A stretch of DNA of 42,050 bases from Bacteroidaceae bacterium (lineage in GTDB: Bacteria > Bacteroidota > Bacteroidia > Bacteroidales > Bacteroidaceae). This document shows, piece by piece, positions 8,492 to 15,920 of the stretch. Each line of letters opens with the position of its first letter. Position 1 is the first letter of the stretch. A program made the translations under genes and the position numbers. The stretch lies in the NCBI GenBank assembly GCA_017398805.1, contig JAFQEZ010000066.1, forward strand, positions 1-42,050. Direction: 5' to 3'. The notes under the pieces were generated by a model that saw nothing but the letters and a program-made list of their open reading frames with translations, searched no databases and was not told where the DNA came from.

Positions 8492-9076
8492 ATGAAACTG
8501 GCCGTATCGACAAAACCGACCTTTTTTGTAGAAGAGGACAAGATTATCACCCGTCTATTTGACGAGGGGCTTGACTATCTTTTCCTTTACAAAGAGTATC
8601 CTCATCCGCAATTCATGGAGAGGCTGCTCAACCTTATACCAAAGAAATACCACAAACGCATATATACCTGCAACAACCGTCTCATGCAGGAGTACAAGCT
8701 TGCAGGAACGCTGTTTACACTTGACTCAAACCCTCCATTGGGCAATGAGAAGGGCAAGTTGGTCGGTTATGCCAACAACCTGCAACACTTGAAGGAACTG
8801 CGCAAGACATATGACATCGTATGCTTCGGTCCACTCGGACGCACATTCTACCAGAGTGCCGAACTTAACGAAATAGGCAAGAAAGTGATCAACAAGAATA
8901 CATGGGCTTTCGGTGACATTGACGAGGCAAACCTCAAGCGCCTTACAAACTACGGCTTCGGTGGCGTTATCGTGAATGAACTGGTGTGGGAGAATTTCGA
9001 CTCATGCCGTTCTACCGACTATACCGAGCTTGTTGATCGCTTCAAGCGTATAAAGAAGGTTGTGGACAAGCTTTAA
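8492..9076 (+). CDS. ThiE/TenI-like TIM-barrel protein
   Basis: A 194-aa protein whose pattern resembles thiamine-phosphate synthase/TenI proteins: the opening strand and FDEGLDYLFLYKEYP, a CFGPLGRTFYQS segment in the place of the GP-x-F loop, and AFGDIDEANLKRL with GFGGVIV in the place of the late GGI and phosphate-loop segment. Several residues that bind the substrate diphosphate in true ThiE are not evident, and the GGI motif reads GDI. It may therefore be a divergent ThiE or a TenI-like paralogue of other function. It lies 35 bases upstream of prs on the same strand and may be co-transcribed. No thiamine riboswitch was recognised upstream. Confidence 0.65.
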   Translation: MKLAVSTKPTFFVEEDKIITRLFDEGLDYLFLYKEYPHPQFMERLLNLIPKKYHKRIYTCNNRLMQEYKLAGTLFTLDSNPPLGNEKGKLVGYANNLQHLKELRKTYDIVCFGPLGRTFYQSAELNEIGKKVINKNTWAFGDIDEANLKRLTNYGFGGVIVNELVWENFDSCRSTDYTELVDRFKRIKKVVDKL

Positions 9077-9111
9077 AGACATTATAACAAACCTATTAAT
9101 TATAAAGTATC

Positions 9112-10047
9112 ATGGAAAATACCCCTTACATGGTTTTTGCAGGCACAAAGTCACGCTACCTTGCTGAAGAGATTTGTAAAGAGCTCGGTTGCGAACTTGG
9201 CCAGATGAACACTACACACTTCGCAGACGGTGAGTTCGCCGTTTCTTACGAAGAGTCAATCCGTGGCAAGAACGTCTTCCTAGTTCAGTCAACATTCCCC
9301 AACTCAGACAACCTTATGGAGCTCCTCCTTATGGTTGATGCAGCAAAGCGCGCATCTGCAAAGAGCATTGTTGCAGTTATGCCATACTTCGGTTGGGCAC
9401 GTCAGGACCGCAAGGACAAGCCACGTGTATCAATAGGTGCAAAACTTGTTGCCGACCTTCTCAGTGTTGCCGGTGTCAGCCGCGTAATCACCATGGACCT
9501 CCATGCCGATCAAATCCAGGGATTCTTCGATATCCCAGTCGACCACCTTTACGCATCAATGGTATTCATTCCTTATATCAAGTCACTCAATCTCGAGGAC
9601 CTCGTAATCGCAACACCTGACGTAGGCGGTTCAAAGCGCGCGAGCACATACTCCAAGTGCCTTGGTGTGCCTCTGGTACTTTGCCACAAGACACGCGCAA
9701 AGGCAAATGTTGTAGACACTATGCAGATTATCGGTGATGTAGAGGGAAAGAACGTTATCCTCGTAGACGACATCGTTGATACAGCCGGTACAATCTCAAA
9801 GGCAGCCGACCTTATGATGGAGAACGGAGCCAAGTCAGTACGTGCTATCGCCTCACACTGTATCATGTCGGGTAATGCATCAGAGAGAGTGCGCGAGTCA
9901 AAGATGACTGAGATTGTCTTTACAAACAGTATTCCTTATGACAGATGCTGTCCAAAGCTCAAGCAGCTTTCAATTGCAAAGGGCTTTGCCGAGGCTATCC
10001 AGTGCGTGCTCAACAACCAGTCAATCAGCAAGCAGTACATCTGCTGA
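9112..10047 (+). CDS. prs: Ribose-phosphate pyrophosphokinase (PRPP synthetase)
   Basis: A 311-aa enzyme making PRPP from ribose 5-phosphate and ATP for nucleotide, His, Trp and NAD synthesis. Visible motifs: the flexible-loop region YFGWARQDRKD (residues 92-102), the DLHADQIQGFF block (129-139) and the PRPP-binding VDDIVDTAGT (218-227). Length is standard for class I enzymes. It is closed by a strong terminator at 10069-10104. Confidence 0.97.
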   Translation: MENTPYMVFAGTKSRYLAEEICKELGCELGQMNTTHFADGEFAVSYEESIRGKNVFLVQSTFPNSDNLMELLLMVDAAKRASAKSIVAVMPYFGWARQDRKDKPRVSIGAKLVADLLSVAGVSRVITMDLHADQIQGFFDIPVDHLYASMVFIPYIKSLNLEDLVIATPDVGGSKRASTYSKCLGVPLVLCHKTRAKANVVDTMQIIGDVEGKNVILVDDIVDTAGTISKAADLMMENGAKSVRAIASHCIMSGNASERVRESKMTEIVFTNSIPYDRCCPKLKQLSIAKGFAEAIQCVLNNQSISKQYIC

Positions 10048-10068
10048 TAACGACACACACAATTAACC

Positions 10069-10104
10069 AAAAAACGGAGATTGCGATTGCAGTCTCCGTT
10101 TTTT
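10069..10104 (+). terminator. Intrinsic terminator of prs
   Basis: A perfect 12-bp inverted repeat (10069-10080 and 10093-10104) with a 12-base loop; the 3' arm ends in a T-run. It lies 21 bases after the prs stop. Confidence 0.88.
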
Positions 10105-10158
10105 ATTGTATCAAGAGTGTTACAAGGGATGGATAAAAAGATAAAATTCAAGGCTTAG

Positions 10159-10212
10159 GAAGCCCTCAAATACCGCAGTTTACTAAGCGTAAATGAGGAT
10201 TTTGAGGGCTTC
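10159..10212. repeat. Long stem-loop between prs and panB
   Basis: Perfect 12-bp arms (gaagccctcaaa and its complement) enclose a 30-base loop that itself contains a TTTAC/GTAAA pair. No T-tract follows immediately on either strand, so it does not look like a plain terminator. It could help end panB transcription on the minus strand or be an intergenic repeat unit. Confidence 0.55.
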
Positions 10213-10249
10213 ATAGAACGCAGAAGTTTGCTTTTTAGCCATTCCTTGT

Positions 10250-11071
10250 TTAATACTGTTCTTTCTCGTTTGGAAAATCACAAGCCTTCACATCGCTCAC
10301 ATAGCTGCCTACCGCATCAGTGATGATTGTGTTGAGGTCGGCATAGCGACGGAGGAACTTCGGAGAGAAATCGGCTGTCATACCGAGCATGTCAGCATAT
10401 ACAAGCACCTGACCGTCAACCTTCACGCCGGCACCGATACCGATTACAGGGATAGAGATTGAGCTTGCTACCTTCTCGGCAAGAGCAGCAGGAATCTTCT
10501 CAAGGACAAGCGCGAAACAGCCGGCATCTTCGAGGAGTTTTGCATCGGCAAGGAGCTTTTCTGCCTCTGCCTCATCCTTGGCACGTACAGCGTAAGTTCC
10601 GAACTTGTTAATGCTCTGTGGGGTAAGTCCAAGATGACCCATAATGGGGATACCGGCATCAAGAATCTTGCGCACCGAGGGGAGAATCTCCTCACCACCC
10701 TCAAGCTTGAGAGCATCGGCATGAGTCTCCTTCATGATGCGGATTGCGTTCTTCACAGCCTCGTCAGCATTTACCTGATATGTACCGAAAGGCATATCCA
10801 CAACAACCAACGCGCGTTTAACGCCACGTACGACACCCTTTGCGTGATAAATCATCTGGTCGAGTGTGATTGGCAATGTAGTTACATTACCCGCCATTAC
10901 ATTAGATGCAGAGTCACCCACGAGCAGCGCGTCAATACCTGCGTTGTCAAGGATAGATGCTGTAGTATAATCGTATGCGGTGAGCATTGCAATCTTCTCA
11001 CCCTTGCGCTTCATTTCGATAAACCGGTGCGTAGTAACCTTTCGTGTGTCTTCCACCAAATACTTTGACAT
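10250..11071 (-). CDS. panB: 3-methyl-2-oxobutanoate hydroxymethyltransferase
   Basis: A 273-aa TIM-barrel enzyme that transfers a hydroxymethyl group from methylene-tetrahydrofolate to ketoisovalerate, the first committed step of pantothenate synthesis. Family motifs are clear: [16 protein letters not shown] with metal ligand D53, VVDMPFGTY with D92, LKLEGG with K122, [10 protein letters not shown] and GIGAG. Length is standard. It is a single gene on the minus strand; no other pan genes occur in the window. A promoter is seen at 11129-11158. Confidence 0.97.
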   Translation of the reverse strand: MSKYLVEDTRKVTTHRFIEMKRKGEKIAMLTAYDYTTASILDNAGIDALLVGDSASNVMAGNVTTLPITLDQMIYHAKGVVRGVKRALVVVDMPFGTYQVNADEAVKNAIRIMKETHADALKLEGGEEILPSVRKILDAGIPIMGHLGLTPQSINKFGTYAVRAKDEAEAEKLLADAKLLEDAGCFALVLEKIPAALAEKVASSISIPVIGIGAGVKVDGQVLVYADMLGMTADFSPKFLRRYADLNTIITDAVGSYVSDVKACDFPNEKEQY

Positions 11072-11128
11072 GATTCTTTCTTTTTTTAATTAAATATGTT
11101 TGTCTTCGTGTGCTTTTGAAAGCGACGG

Positions 11129-11158
11129 CAAAGTTACATCATTTTTATCAAAAGGCAA
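11129..11158 (-). promoter_or_regulatory. Bacteroidota-type promoter for panB
   Basis: On the minus strand: TTG (11156-11158), 19 bases, then TAACTTTG (11129-11136), the latter a full consensus -7 match. It lies about 58 bases upstream of the panB start. Confidence 0.55.
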
Positions 11159-11335
11159 TGCCGTATCAAAATAATCAGTAACTTTAAAGCGGATTGATTG
11201 TTATTAACGTAAGTAAGATATAAATTCACACAGAACCGCGAACCAGTTCATCCCTATACGCAGTGAGGGGTTCTCTTAACGCGATTTCAGTATGGATTGT
11301 TTATCATACGTTCATTAGATATAAAATAGCAGAAT

Positions 11336-11971
11336 ATGAAAAAGATTGTCATCATTGACGGCGGGCCACGCCGCAATATGAACACCGCACAGTTATTGCA
11401 GAAGTTTGCCGAGGGTGCAGAATCAGTTGGCAAGGATGTCGAGGTAAAAAGAGTACGACTCTACGAGTTGGATTATAAGGGTTGCATGTCATGTATGGCC
11501 TGCAAACTCAAGGGCAAGGCATCGAACATATGTAAATTCAAGGATGCACTGACTCCAGTCTTGGAAGAGATAGCCAATGCCGACGGCCTTGTCCTTGGCT
11601 CGCCAATATATTTCGGAGAGGTGACAGGAGTGATGCGCGCCTTTCTTGAGCGCCTCTCTTTCCCGTGGCTATCGTACAACGATTACAGCCTAACCGCGCC
11701 GAAGCGTATGCCGGTGGTGCTCATTGAAACGATGAACGGCACGCCCGACCGCAATAACAGCAACCATTTCGGCACTATGGAATGGTGCATAACGACAGCT
11801 CTTGGCGAGCCAGAGCGCATCATCGGCTACAACACCTGCCAAGTGGCAAAATATGACAACTATGAACTTGGCAGCTTCTCCGAGGAAGCAAAGCACACCT
11901 GGCGCGATGCCCATTGGGAGGAAGACCTGCAAAAGGCCTTCGACGCCGGCCGGAAGATGGCTTTAATATAA
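11336..11971 (+). CDS. Flavodoxin-fold NAD(P)H reductase with a Cys-rich loop
   Basis: A 211-aa NADPH-dependent FMN-reductase family protein. It opens with the FMN-binding start (KKIVIIDGGPRRNMNT) and carries the LGSPIYFGEVTG segment that contacts flavin. A Cys cluster, C50-x2-C53-x2-C56-x9-C66, resembles the site that holds a 4Fe-4S cluster in iron-sulfur flavoproteins of anaerobes, so it may be of that type rather than a plain quinone reductase. Substrate unknown. It stands alone, with about 260 bases of non-coding DNA between it and the divergent panB. Confidence 0.82.
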   Translation: MKKIVIIDGGPRRNMNTAQLLQKFAEGAESVGKDVEVKRVRLYELDYKGCMSCMACKLKGKASNICKFKDALTPVLEEIANADGLVLGSPIYFGEVTGVMRAFLERLSFPWLSYNDYSLTAPKRMPVVLIETMNGTPDRNNSNHFGTMEWCITTALGEPERIIGYNTCQVAKYDNYELGSFSEEAKHTWRDAHWEEDLQKAFDAGRKMALI

Positions 11972-12007
11972 TTTTACGAGCTGTTCAGTCTTTTAATCAT
12001 AGACAGC

Positions 12008-12349
12008 ATGAATTTAATTATTATCATCGGCATATTCATATTGTTTGCAGCATGGAATATATGGTGGTCTTCACCACAAAACATCGGCAAACGAGGCGAA
12101 AGGCGTATAGCACGAAAACTTGATTGGCTCTATAAAGAGTATATTACGCTGAATGATCTTTTATTACCGACTCGTTATGGAACTACACAAATAGACCATG
12201 TTGTAGTGTCACCATACGGAATTTTTGTAATAGAGACAAAAAATTATAAAGGATGGATATTCGGGCATGAGAATTCAGAAGAGTGGAAACAAAGTTTACT
12301 TGGCAAAAAGAGATTTTGGGGTTGGTCTAGTGAACAGCATAAGTTTTGA
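12008..12349 (+). pseudogene. NERD-domain protein, 5' part, cut by a premature stop
   Basis: The 113-aa reading frame has one membrane helix (residues 3-20) and the start of a NERD nuclease-related domain: GKRGERR (E31) and the PD-(D/E)XK core D63...E76-x-K78. It stops at an in-frame TGA (12347-12349) straight after SSEQHKF. The next codons still read N-P-I-R-Q-N, the normal NERD continuation after an Arg, so the TGA most simply replaces a CGA or AGA codon. After that the family similarity ends. A C-terminal remnant lies at 13653-13721, beyond the intervening gene. The gene is very likely inactive. Confidence 0.75.
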
Positions 12350-12477
12350 AACCCAATACGACAGAACGAGTTCGAAGATAGATACAATTTGCTGTAGATT
12401 TGTTATATTTACACCGATAAATCGGAATTTATTATTCCGATTATTAAGGAACAAGACAAGTAAATTCCAATTTAGAT

Positions 12478-13578
12478 ATGAGATTTTATAAACAGACAAA
12501 ACGTTTCCTGCTTCTGCTGGCAATGCTGTCAGCAGTGAGTTTTGCAGATGCACAGATTAAAGTTGAAGCATCAGAAACAGTAGAATTGATGTCCATTATT
12601 TCACGCACGGCCGGTTTTCCTGAGTATTGCATGGATAATGGCGGGCAATACACAAGCGACACGGAGACATGGTTTTCCGCGTATGGACAGCACCCGACTG
12701 TCGCATATGTCAAAGAACTGCGGAAAAATTGTGGCATATCCTACGATGCAGTAATGTCGATGGCCGTCCATCTTAACACTGACGGTCAGAAGGTGTCATT
12801 CACAGGAGAAAAGAGTGACCTCGAAAAGCGTTGGCAGAAGGTGGAAATTGATACATTCCTCGTCCGGCTCAATCAGTTCTATTCCGATACCCGCTTCCAC
12901 GAATTTTACAAGCAGCACCAGACTTTCTACGAGTCCGTACTTCAGGCATACGAGGAGAACGTGATGAAGTATTTTCACCAAGATTGGTATCCCCAGTTCT
13001 ATGGAACGGAACCGACAGAACAGTTCCGTATCATCATTGGTTTTACCAATGGGGGTGGAAACTATGGCACAAACAGGCAAATGATAGGCCAGCCTAAAGA
13101 AATTTTCGCCATCTGCGGTTACTATACAGACGAAACTATGAACAGTCCTTTTGAAAATGGAATGGACTATGCCTCGACACTTATTCATGAATTCAACCAT
13201 TCATTTGTCAACTCTTTGTACGATGCAAATGCCATTCTTCTTGACAGCATCGGTAAAACACTGTTAGGCCGACATTATCGCGCCATGAGTAGTCAAGCCT
13301 ACGGAAACGCCGCTACGGTCATCAACGAGAGTGTCGTCCGTGCAGCAGTCATCATCTATATGCAGGAGAACGGCTTCGCTTATGACCAGGTAAAAAAAGA
13401 AATGTGCGCTCAGGTAGGAAGAGGCTTCCTCTGGATACCAGAACTAGTTACCACCTTACGTTATTACTCCAAGCACCGAAATCGTTATAAAACATTGGAC
13501 AATTATTACCCCGAAATAGCCAAGTGCCTGAAGAAATATCTGAAAGAAGAAATGAAAAGAATAGAAAAATCATTATAA
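12478..13578 (+). CDS. Secreted DUF4932-type putative zinc metalloprotease
   Basis: A 366-aa protein with a signal peptide (residues 1 to about 25, ending ADA before Gln26). A metalloprotease-type motif, H237-E238-x2-H241 (LIHEFNHSF), is followed 43 residues later by E284 in NESVVRAAV, a plausible third zinc ligand. Gly-rich NGGGNYG and the rest resemble the DUF4932 family of Bacteroidetes; the substrate is unknown. It sits between the two remnants of a NERD gene, so it may have arrived by insertion or replacement. No operon partner. Family by pattern recall; peptidase activity is inferred. Confidence 0.8.
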   Translation: MRFYKQTKRFLLLLAMLSAVSFADAQIKVEASETVELMSIISRTAGFPEYCMDNGGQYTSDTETWFSAYGQHPTVAYVKELRKNCGISYDAVMSMAVHLNTDGQKVSFTGEKSDLEKRWQKVEIDTFLVRLNQFYSDTRFHEFYKQHQTFYESVLQAYEENVMKYFHQDWYPQFYGTEPTEQFRIIIGFTNGGGNYGTNRQMIGQPKEIFAICGYYTDETMNSPFENGMDYASTLIHEFNHSFVNSLYDANAILLDSIGKTLLGRHYRAMSSQAYGNAATVINESVVRAAVIIYMQENGFAYDQVKKEMCAQVGRGFLWIPELVTTLRYYSKHRNRYKTLDNYYPEIAKCLKKYLKEEMKRIEKSL

Positions 13579-13652
13579 CACTTATAAGACGAGGGTACTT
13601 TAGTATAAGTTAAATTCCTATTTATCTAACAGCCTTGACACAGTTCAGCTGA

Positions 13653-13721
13653 CGCCCCCAATACGGAAGATTCTTGGGCTGTTCCAATTACCCCCAATGC
13701 CGTTTTACGCTTAACAAATAA
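13653..13721 (+). pseudogene. Remnant C-terminal zinc-ribbon end of a NERD protein
   Basis: In frame from 13653 this reads RPQYGRFLGCSNYPQCRF followed by TLNK and a TAA stop at 13719-13721. GRFLGCSNYPxCRF is the second half of a topoisomerase-type C4 zinc ribbon, a domain often found at the C-terminus of NERD proteins. The codon just upstream is a stop (TGA at 13650-13652), so it cannot be part of a live gene. With the truncated NERD 5' part at 12008 it marks the two ends of one broken gene. Confidence 0.65.
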
Positions 13722-13725
13722 AGTT

Positions 13726-14136
13726 TTAAGAAAGCATATTTGCACAAACGGGACATAGCCCTGTCATTACGCAATTGGTATCCTCAACCACGAAACCATT
13801 AGGGTGCGGGATTGAAGAAGTATCGACATCCTTGATGCAGAAGGTCTTGCCGCAGGATTTGCATGTAAAATAGATGTGCGATGTGTGGATGCCTTTGCAT
13901 TCGCACCGGCAATAGAGTTTGGCATTGCTCCCGTTGTATACCTCATGGACAAGCCTGTGTCCCATAAAAAGAGTAAGAGTACGGAAGAGGGTCGACTTGT
14001 CCACCGTGTCAAGTCTCTCTTCCATTTCTGTCAAGGTGAAGGCATAACCCATGGTAATGATTTCCTTCATTACCATTATCCTTATTGCAGTTGGTCTTAT
14101 GCCTGCACCGGCAAGTATCTTTTCAACATCATCCAT
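13726..14136 (-). CDS. Fur-family metalloregulator
   Basis: A 136-aa Fur/Zur/PerR-type repressor. The N-terminal winged helix carries IRPTAIRIMVMKEI and DKSTLFRTLTLF as recognition helix. The dimerisation half has a metal-binding HTSHIYFTC segment and two CxxC pairs (CKSC and CPVC) for structural zinc. I start at the ATG at 14136; a TTG at 14145 is also in frame. The gene begins just after the cation transporter's stop at 14148, so the two form a unit. A TTTG-N18-TAACTTTG promoter-like pair (14143-14172, minus strand) would make a nearly leaderless transcript. The neighbour suggests zinc or a related divalent metal as effector, but the metal is not proven. Confidence 0.88.
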   Translation of the reverse strand: MDDVEKILAGAGIRPTAIRIMVMKEIITMGYAFTLTEMEERLDTVDKSTLFRTLTLFMGHRLVHEVYNGSNAKLYCRCECKGIHTSHIYFTCKSCGKTFCIKDVDTSSIPHPNGFVVEDTNCVMTGLCPVCANMLS

Positions 14137-14142
14137 ACCATG

Positions 14143-14172
14143 CAAAGTTAGCGGTTAATTATATTTTTCAAA
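14143..14172 (-). promoter_or_regulatory. Possible internal promoter for the Fur-family gene
   Basis: On the minus strand: TTTG (14169-14172), 18 bases, TAACTTTG (14143-14150). Both parts match consensus, but the spacing is slightly short and transcription would start at about the ATG, giving a leaderless mRNA. Confidence 0.35.
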
Positions 14173-14777
14173 GCAGCAAAGAGAAGTTTTATTGTAGGTA
14201 TTGCTATAAACAGTGAAACTGCAAGGCTAAGTACTGGGTCAATGATATTCCATCCTGTAAAGGAGATTATTATGCCTGAGATTACTACACTGACAGATAC
14301 CAACATGTCTGTTGCGGCATGCAGATAGGCAGCTTTGATGTTTATGTCACTCCCCTGCCCTCTCATCAAAAGCCACGCGGTGAGTCCGTTGATGATTATT
14401 GCCACAGCAGATACGATTATTACCGTATGAGCATTCACTTCATGAGGATTTATAATCTTACCGACACTTTCTGAAACAATCAACACAACAGCGCCCAGCA
14501 GCAAAAGGCCATTCGCCAGCGTGACATATTTAGAGGCACCCTTGCTTATATTCCCTTTTGCGCGGCTCAAGTATATTGCAACCAATGACAACAGCAGCCC
14601 CATAGCATCGCCAAGATTATGCCCTGCATCGGACAACAGGCCTGCCGAGTTGCTTTGCCACCCGGCCATCGTCTCGGCAACAACGAACAGAAGATTAATT
14701 ACCAGGCATACATATAATACACGGACAGGAGTATTCTTCAGCCCTCCGGCATAGCTATGATTGTGAGAATGTGCCAT
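14148..14777 (-). CDS. Short cation diffusion facilitator transporter (no C-terminal domain)
   Basis: A 209-aa CDF protein that would export divalent cations such as Zn2+ by proton exchange. The His-rich N-terminus (HSHNHS), the metal site LLSDAGHNLGD in the second helix (H53 and D57), and LHAATDM in the fifth helix are present, with about six membrane helices. The protein ends just after the sixth helix, so the cytoplasmic metal-sensing domain of usual ~300-aa CDF proteins is missing. CDF proteins lacking this domain are known, so it may be functional. Upstream lie a -7 element and a perfect 7-1-7 palindrome; the Fur-family gene follows. Confidence 0.88.
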   Translation of the reverse strand: MAHSHNHSYAGGLKNTPVRVLYVCLVINLLFVVAETMAGWQSNSAGLLSDAGHNLGDAMGLLLSLVAIYLSRAKGNISKGASKYVTLANGLLLLGAVVLIVSESVGKIINPHEVNAHTVIIVSAVAIIINGLTAWLLMRGQGSDINIKAAYLHAATDMLVSVSVVISGIIISFTGWNIIDPVLSLAVSLFIAIPTIKLLFAALKNIINR

Positions 14778-14798
14778 AACAGATTCTTATTTATGACG

Positions 14799-14806
14799 CA
14801 AAGATA
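14799..14806 (-). promoter_or_regulatory. Promoter -7 element for the CDF transporter gene
   Basis: On the minus strand this reads TATCTTTG, a full match to TAnnTTTG, 22 bases upstream of the start codon. The palindrome at 14819-14833 lies just upstream, where a -33 region would be. Confidence 0.55.
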
Positions 14807-14818
14807 CCGTCTCTTTTC

Positions 14819-14833
14819 TGCAACCCGGTTGCA
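14819..14833. promoter_or_regulatory. Perfect 7-1-7 palindrome, candidate Fur-family operator
   Basis: TGCAACC-C-GGTTGCA is a perfect inverted repeat with one central base. Fur-family boxes commonly have this 7-1-7 layout. It overlaps the promoter of the cation transporter that is linked to a Fur-family gene, so it is the obvious binding site for that regulator. It also lies about 100 bases upstream of the divergent nuclease gene. Confidence 0.6.
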
Positions 14834-14929
14834 AAGTGAAGTTGAGAGCGATATCTATTTATAATACACGCAGTATTCTTGAAATTATGCTCAAAAATAT
14901 ATACTTTAGCATTCGAGATAACACACACC

Positions 14930-15892
14930 ATGAAAAGCATGAAACAGAATATATACGGTGAGCCTTATTCCGGGGACTCAAAATTTGTAGCATCTTGCAG
15001 ATTATTGCAATCCGTATACAGGAATGAGATCGGAGAACGCATACGCCCTTATAGAAGCAAGGACCGAGTCTATTATTATGGCAATTATATTAATAATGGT
15101 GAAGAGACCGGTGCGAACTTCCTTGAGGATTATATATTCATTTATGCAAAATACAGAATCGCATACAAAAAGCCTTTTGAAACCATCAACCCAGACAGGA
15201 TGTTCAATAACCTATTATCAAGCCAACCTATGGCATTCAATCTCTTTTGTCCGTTACGCAAGATGCTGTGCGAATCACCCGAAACCATAACAAAAGTTGT
15301 ACAGAAAGTCTTGCCCGACTGTCCGATAGCGCTGGTAACAGATGTTGACCTGGAATTCATTCCAAACAACTACAAAAATCTCACGGGCGACAGAAGTGCA
15401 ATGGATGCAATCATCCGTTTCAAAGACAATAACGGTAAAGAATGTTTTATTGCAATCGAAATCAAATACTCTGAGAACCTCGGAGGAAATGAGGCTTCAA
15501 ACAGAAACAAGGCTGTCGAACTTATAAGACAACTCAAGTGCTTTGACCGGGATATTGAGAAAAAGATTGAAAAGTCTGAAATAAAACTGACCCAGATCTA
15601 TCGCAACTTTATGTTGAGCGAATCTTATGGTAAAGATATATCGGCCGAATCATACTCACTCATCATCGCACCCGAAAAGAATCTTTCAACTTCTCGTGAG
15701 TTGACATCATTGGTTGACGAACTCACACCTGAATATAAATCCAAAATACAACATATCACATTAGAGGATTTTGTCAAAGGACTTATTCTTGCAAGTCCAA
15801 ATGAATACAAAACTACATTTAAAAAGTTTCATGAGCGTTACCTGAACTTCGCAAAAATCGAAGGTCTGGACTATTCAGCAAACATAGAATAA
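14930..15892 (+). CDS. PD-(D/E)XK nuclease-like protein (PGN_0703 type)
   Basis: A 320-aa protein resembling the PGN_0703 family of putative restriction endonucleases found in Bacteroidetes and other phyla. The nuclease core is visible as D159 (SAMDAIIRF), then E177 and K179 in CFIAIEIKYSE. I choose the ATG at 14930; the frame is open from 14879, but the segment between lacks family character, and a second ATG follows at 14939. No methyltransferase or specificity gene is next to it, so it is not a standard restriction-modification system. It sits in the accessory patch between a metal-transport unit and an EFR1 gene. The restriction role is inherited from the family name only. Confidence 0.75.
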   Translation: MKSMKQNIYGEPYSGDSKFVASCRLLQSVYRNEIGERIRPYRSKDRVYYYGNYINNGEETGANFLEDYIFIYAKYRIAYKKPFETINPDRMFNNLLSSQPMAFNLFCPLRKMLCESPETITKVVQKVLPDCPIALVTDVDLEFIPNNYKNLTGDRSAMDAIIRFKDNNGKECFIAIEIKYSENLGGNEASNRNKAVELIRQLKCFDRDIEKKIEKSEIKLTQIYRNFMLSESYGKDISAESYSLIIAPEKNLSTSRELTSLVDELTPEYKSKIQHITLEDFVKGLILASPNEYKTTFKKFHERYLNFAKIEGLDYSANIE

Positions 15893-15920
15893 CTTAAAGT
15901 ACAACCGACACAACACAAAC

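Noticed and set aside
11220-11335. Possible riboswitch upstream of the flavoprotein gene
   Set aside because: There are small inverted words (GAAC-CA-GTTC and CCCT/AGGG), but no known riboswitch core and no terminator or start-codon sequestering structure that I can support.
12267-12491. Plus-strand frame of 74 codons between the NERD remnant and the metalloprotease gene
   Set aside because: It overlaps the end of the NERD frame in another phase and ends inside the next gene start. It has no family character and is A/T-rich spacer.
13582-13610. ECF-like promoter word TCGTCTTATA with an AAC 17 bases upstream, on the minus strand
   Set aside because: It resembles the second ECF promoter but points into the 3' end of the DUF4932 gene with no gene behind it. 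A chance match is likely.
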